From contig JADGJG010000062.1 of NCBI GenBank assembly GCA_027596195.1, positions 1 through 55,488 of the forward strand: 55,488 nucleotides of DNA, read 5' to 3'. Position 1 is the stretch's first letter; each line of letters begins with the position of its first letter. The position numbers and the translations under genes were made by a program. This DNA comes from Podochytrium sp. JEL0797. Its lineage: Eukaryota > Chytridiomycota > Chytridiomycetes > Chytridiales > Chytriomycetaceae. Of the stretch, positions 51,582-55,488 are shown in pieces. The notes below the pieces were generated by a model. It made no database searches and was not told where the DNA came from. It was given only the letters and a program-made list of their open reading frames with translations.

Positions 51582-53242
51582 ATGCAAATCGTCGCCTTCG
51601 TCGCCCTTTTCGCTGCGCTTTTCGCTCAAAATGTCAACGCGGCTTGTTCTGAAACAACTCCTGCAGCAGGGCTCGCAACAAACGACAATTGCCTCGGCGG
51701 TGTAGCCTGTACGCCTGCTGGTGCTGATGGTCAAAATCCGAGCACAGAGTGTGCAAGTGGCACGTGCACCACCACCACCACGGAGAAAAAAAAAGCGGTT
51801 GGCAAATGTGCTGATGTATCACTCATGACCACGTGCAGCTCCATCCTCAATCCTTTTGTCCTCAACCCGTGTCCCGGGTCAAGCATCTGCAACTCCGTCT
51901 CATACACTTGCGTCACTCTTCCGGGCGGCGGTGCGAAATGCAATGTCGGCAAAGACTGCGCTTCTGGCACTTGCACGGGAGGAGGCGGCCCCCCTGCATC
52001 CCAGTCTGCTGGTTTTAAAACCACAGCAACATGTGCTCCCGTTCAAAGTGGCTTTTCATGCACTGGTGGTACTGATACTGTTTGTGCTCCTGGTGTTTGC
52101 TCCACTATGGGCACTCCATCTCCATTTGTATTTCGATGTGGACCGGGTACCGTTGGTGAGAAGTGCACCACCGGCACAGCTGCTGATTGTCTTTCCGGTG
52201 TTTGCACTGACGGTGCTTGCGCCAAAGGTGGACACAATGCTGCATGTGGTAGCGACCCAGATTGCCTTTCCAGCTCTTGCGTGAACAAGGTTTGCGGGCT
52301 CAGTCTCAACACTGGTCTATGCCTTGCGAATCCAGATTGCGCCAACAACGGAATTTCTGGAGGAGCTTGCATTGAAGGAACATGTACAAACGTCTGCGCT
52401 TCGAACGCTCAGTGTCCGCCCACATTACCTACTTGCAATAATGTAGCAACCGCCTTCGGTACCTGCATTGCTGCCTCTTCCTCCTCGAGTGCTTCCTCCT
52501 CGAGTGCTTCCTCGAGTGCTTCCTCGAGTGCTGCCACTTCTGCTGCCACTTCTGCTGCCACTAACGGAGCTACTACCCAACCAATCTTCATTGTTGTAAC
52601 AAGCACGGCTGCCGCCACGGGTGCTGGCACTACTCCTGCTGCCACCTCTGCTGCTGCCACGGCCACGGGTGCTGCCAGCAGTCCTGCTGGAGCTGCCACC
52701 TCTGCTGCTGCCACCTGGAGCTGCCCCGGCCACGAGTGCTGGAGTCCCCGCTACAACTGCCGCTGCCGGTGGATCAGGTAAAAAAAACAACCGTTTGATT
52801 AACTATTTCATGGAATCATATTAATCGCATTGTAATGGTTACAGGCAGTTCCGGATCTGGTAGTTCCGGTGTCTCCGTCACTGGCAACACGTTGGTCAAC
52901 AGCACACTCAACGTTTGTATCCAATCCATCACCGTTACTTCCGCTGGCCCCTCGTTTACAGACAATGCAGCCTGTGGAAACAACGCTCTCCCAGCGCGCT
53001 TGTCGAGTGTCCTTGGAACGACCGTTACTCCGGCTCAGGTCACATTCACTTGCTCGTCTTCCAGCACGTGCCAGCTTAGCGTGAACGGCAACACGTACAT
53101 TTACACCCTCGCTCCGGCTCCTCCCTCTGGCGGAAGCACCGGTGGAGGCGTGACCAAGCCCAACATTATCGTTGGCAGCGGATCCATTGCGTCGACTGTC
53201 TCCTCGGGACTCGCTGCGATCCTTTCCCTCTTTGTCTTCTAA
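51582..53242 (+). CDS. Cys-rich, Ala/Ser-rich adhesin-like surface protein 1
   Basis: Exon 1 51582-52777, exon 2 52845-53242. The signal peptide MQIVAFVALFAALFAQNVNA is followed by at least six small Cys modules with CxxxxDCxSGxC spacing (GKDCASGTC, AADCLSGVC, DPDCLSSSC). A Ser then Ala/Thr stalk (SAATSAATSAATNGA) follows. The second exon encodes another Cys pair region and a GPI-like tail (IASTVSSGLAAILSLFVF). The Ala-rich stalk contains a one-base frame break near 52722: the upstream frame ends at 52781, while the frame that splices to exon 2 (GAAPATSAGVPATTAAAGGS) starts there. This may be repeat slippage or an assembly error. Role as wall-anchored adhesin is inferred. Confidence 0.7.
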
Positions 53243-53294
53243 GTAAATATTTCTGTCGCGTGTCGGCATGGCTTTGTTTGTTGTTGTTTCGTTC

Positions 53295-53437
53295 CTGTTC
53301 CGACTTGTTGTATATATTTCTCCCCCCTCCCTTTTCATTTTATCTATCGCCTTGAGTACACGGGCTCTGTAAATAGTTTTATTTATCTGTTTTTTTATTG
53401 GAAAATACAAAGCCGTATAACAAAACACCGCTCTCTT
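53295..53437. repeat. 3' flank repeat, copy 1
   Basis: CTGTTCCGACTTGTTGTATA through AACAAAACACCGCTCTC recurs at 54918-55060 with about ten differences. It is the 3' flank of adhesin 1, duplicated 1.62 kb downstream. Confidence 0.85.
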
Positions 53438-53446
53438 TTTGTTTAG

Positions 53447-54835
53447 CTGCAGCTCCATGTGCCGATGGAAATACAAATACTTGCGCCGCCGGGGCGACAG
53501 CCTGCCTCTCCAATATCTGCTCTACCGCGGTGACGTTTACCATTGGTGGAGGCCCCGTCAGCACTTGCCAATCCGGTGCATTTGGAACTACATGCACAGG
53601 AGATGCTGATTGTACCAGTCATTCTTGCACTGGAGTGGGAACTGCTTTGACATGTGACGCTACTACCGTGAATTCGCAATGCATGACCGATGCCGATTGT
53701 CAATTTGGAACTTGCAAGGGAACTACTGCTGCCACCGCCACTGTGCCTCAAAAATTTGGAAAATGCTCACAAGCTCTGATTGGGGCCCCGTGTGGTGCTG
53801 ACACGGATTGTGCGGCGGTAGCGCTTACCGTACTTGGCCCTATGACACGAGCAGCTCCACCTGGAGGTGGTGCTCATGTATGTACTGGAAGTTGTTCATC
53901 GGGTACACCATGCCTTTCTGGGATCTGCAGACCAGGGACAAACGTTGGCAATGCTGTAGCCACTTCTGCCGCCACTTCTGTTGCCACTTCTGCTGCCACT
54001 TCTGCTGCCACTTCTGCTGCCACTAACGGAGCTACTACCCAACCAATCTTCATTGTTGTAACAAGCACTGCTGCCGCCACGGGTGCTGGCACTACTCCTG
54101 CTGCCACCTCTGCTGCTGCCACGGGAGCTGCCACCTCTGCTGCTGCCACGGGAGCTGCGACGACTGCTGCTACCACTACGAAAGCTGCCACGACTGGAGC
54201 TTTCCCGGCCACGAGTGCTTGTTGCACCGTTTACAGGAAACGACAATTGTGGTGGCGGTCAACCCTGCACGGCTGATACAACAACTGGAAATGCTGGTGG
54301 TCCAGAGTGTGCAAGTGGCATGTGCACCACCACGGCGGGCCCACCCGCGGTTGGTAAATGTGCTGATATATCAACCACGTGCAGCTCCATCCTCAAGCCT
54401 TTTGTCCTCAACGGGTGTCCCGGGACAAAAATCTGCAACTCCGTCTCTTACACTTGCGTCGCTCCTCTGGGCGGCGGTGCGAAATGCAATGTCGGCACAG
54501 ACTGCGCTTCTGGCTCTTGCCCGACAGGAAGCGGCAAACCTGCATCCCAGTCTGCTGGTTCTAAAACCACAGCAACATGTGCTCCCGTTCCTCTTGACTT
54601 TCAATGCACTGGTGCTACTGATACTGTTTGTGCTCCTGGTGTTTGCTCCACTATGGGCAGTACTGCATCTCCACTTGCATATCAATGTGGACTGGGTACC
54701 GTTGGTGATATGTGCACTGTCGGAACTACCACAGACTGTCTTTCCGGTGTCTGCACCCCTTCTGGCCCTGATTCTGCCATTGGAACTTGTGCCGCTGGCT
54801 CTGCAGGAACTACGTGCAGTGGCGATAAGGAATGT
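53447..54835 (+). pseudogene. Partial, shuffled second adhesin-like gene
   Basis: The coding block begins at a splice-acceptor-like TTTTTGTTTAG (to 53446) with AAAPCADGNTNTC and has no signal-peptide exon. It has novel Cys modules (GDADCTSHSC, DADCQFGTC), then the same Ala/Thr stalk as adhesin 1 (SAATNGATTQPIFIVV). After a one-base frame change near 54220 it continues with a copy of adhesin 1's first Cys modules (GGPECASGMC, NVGTDCASGSC, DCLSGVC). It is cut off at 54839 by an exact 80-bp repeat. There is no stalk end or GPI tail. It looks like a recombination product of tandem adhesin genes, not a complete gene. Confidence 0.6.
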
Positions 54836-54838
54836 CTC

Positions 54839-54918
54839 TGTATTAATGAGAAACTGCAACTGCCCATCATGGTGTCGAATCGGTCGGGTGGAGACCGATA
54901 CTCTCTGACGCTGATATC
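54839..54918. repeat. Exact 80-bp repeat, copy 1
   Basis: TGTATTAATGAGAAACTGCA through GACGCTGATATC. It contains a small hairpin (CGGTC, 7-nt loop, GACCG). It is identical to 55213-55292, 374 bp downstream, and replaces the end of the second adhesin gene. Confidence 0.9.
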
Positions 54919-55060
54919 TGTTCCGACTTGTTGTATATATTTCTACCCCCTCCCTTTTCATTTTATCTATCGCCTTGAGTACACGGGCTTTGTAAATAGT
55001 TTTATTTATCAGTTTTTTTATTGGAAAATACAAAGCCGTACAACAAAACACTGCTCTCAT
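54918..55060. repeat. 3' flank repeat, copy 2
   Basis: Copy of 53295-53437, placed directly after the first 80-bp repeat. Confidence 0.85.
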
Positions 55061-55212
55061 TTATCTCCTTATCCATGTACTCCTGTCCTACATTCCGTAA
55101 TTGCTTGCGAATTTGTTTTTTGCGGTTAGATGGGGTGCGCAACTACTGGCTATACGTCGTTACAAATGGACAAAACTTGTGTGGTAAGTTTGTGCGTTCA
55201 CAGAATTTACAC

Positions 55213-55292
55213 TGTATTAATGAGAAACTGCAACTGCCCATCATGGTGTCGAATCGGTCGGGTGGAGACCGATACTCTCTGACGCTGATATC
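55213..55292. repeat. Exact 80-bp repeat, copy 2
   Basis: Identical to 54839-54918 in the same orientation. The DNA after it (55293-55488) shows no gene. Confidence 0.9.
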
Positions 55293-55488
55293 GTGGGGAC
55301 GTCGCGGGTCGCATGATTGATTCGCATATTCGGACATTCTCGTTTCTGTATAATCATTGCCGCCGGATTGCTGGCGTCGCTTTTGTTGTGTTATCAAATA
55401 AAGAGATTGTTCCGAGCCGATATTGTATAATCGTATATCATTCTAAGAGTAATGTTTATTGAGTTGTTGCACCGTGACAAGGATGGGT

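Noticed and set aside
52409..54246. Minus-strand Ala/Val- and Ser/Arg/Gly-rich frames
   Set aside because: Antisense of the Ala/Thr stalk repeats of the adhesin-like genes.

Overview
This window is nuclear DNA of a fungus, most likely an early-diverging (chytrid-like) one. Protein genes are split by short GT-AG introns of about 50-120 nt, several genes have fungal or opisthokont orthologues (a self-sufficient CYP505-type P450, a farnesylated Ydj1-type DnaJ, OSBP/Kes1, CDK10, an Irc3-type helicase, a fungal GPI-protein style), and there is one tRNA-Ser(AGA). The chytrid assignment is inference from gene content; I cannot run a phylogeny. No bacterial operons, rRNA, CRISPR arrays or plasmid features are present.

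Layout. 0-4.2 kb: P450-reductase fusion (minus). 4.6-5.8 kb: decaying leucine-rich-repeat (LRR) gene (minus). 6.0-7.9 kb: type I DnaJ (plus). 8.1-15.3 kb: a birth-and-death array of about seven small SnoaL/NTF2-like genes plus remnants in two subfamilies, interrupted by an ISG12-fascin-like fusion gene. 15.5-18.0 kb: a Gln/Gly/Asn-rich protein divergent, by only 39 bp, from a fusion of a TTLL12-type N-terminal domain to a methyltransferase. 18.0-22 kb: a helicase gene cut off after its first RecA-like domain by an LRR fragment, an unknown Lys/Glu-tailed protein, and another broken LRR gene. 22.3-29 kb: housekeeping block (OSBP, pyruvate kinase, tRNA-Ser, CDK10) with one LRR relic. 29.4-37.0 kb: an exact head-to-tail duplication of a 3.8-kb unit carrying a four-exon gene that fuses a GH16-like glycoside hydrolase to a hyaluronan-synthase-like GT2, followed by a small Cys-rich protein gene. 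37-40.3 kb: repeat-rich DNA with a hAT transposase relic. 40.3-45.0 kb: a divergent pair of paralogous, probably GPI-anchored surface proteins. 45.1-51.3 kb: a broken Lys-rich gene and a long stretch of degenerate repeats. 51.6-55.3 kb: Cys-rich, Ala/Ser/Thr-rich adhesin-like genes that have been duplicated and shuffled.

The most interesting unit is the tandem GH16-hyaluronan-synthase-like fusion. Its predicted topology puts the hydrolase outside and the synthase inside the membrane, so one chain could polymerise, export and trim or remodel an extracellular polysaccharide. The neighbouring secreted or GPI-type proteins (Cys-rich protein, paired GPI proteins, adhesins) make 29-55 kb look like a cell-surface region under rapid duplication. 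Two further domain fusions (ISG12-fascin and TTLL12N-methyltransferase) also deserve checking.

Several genes carry single-base frame breaks or internal stops. Some may be assembly indels rather than biology; each is flagged.
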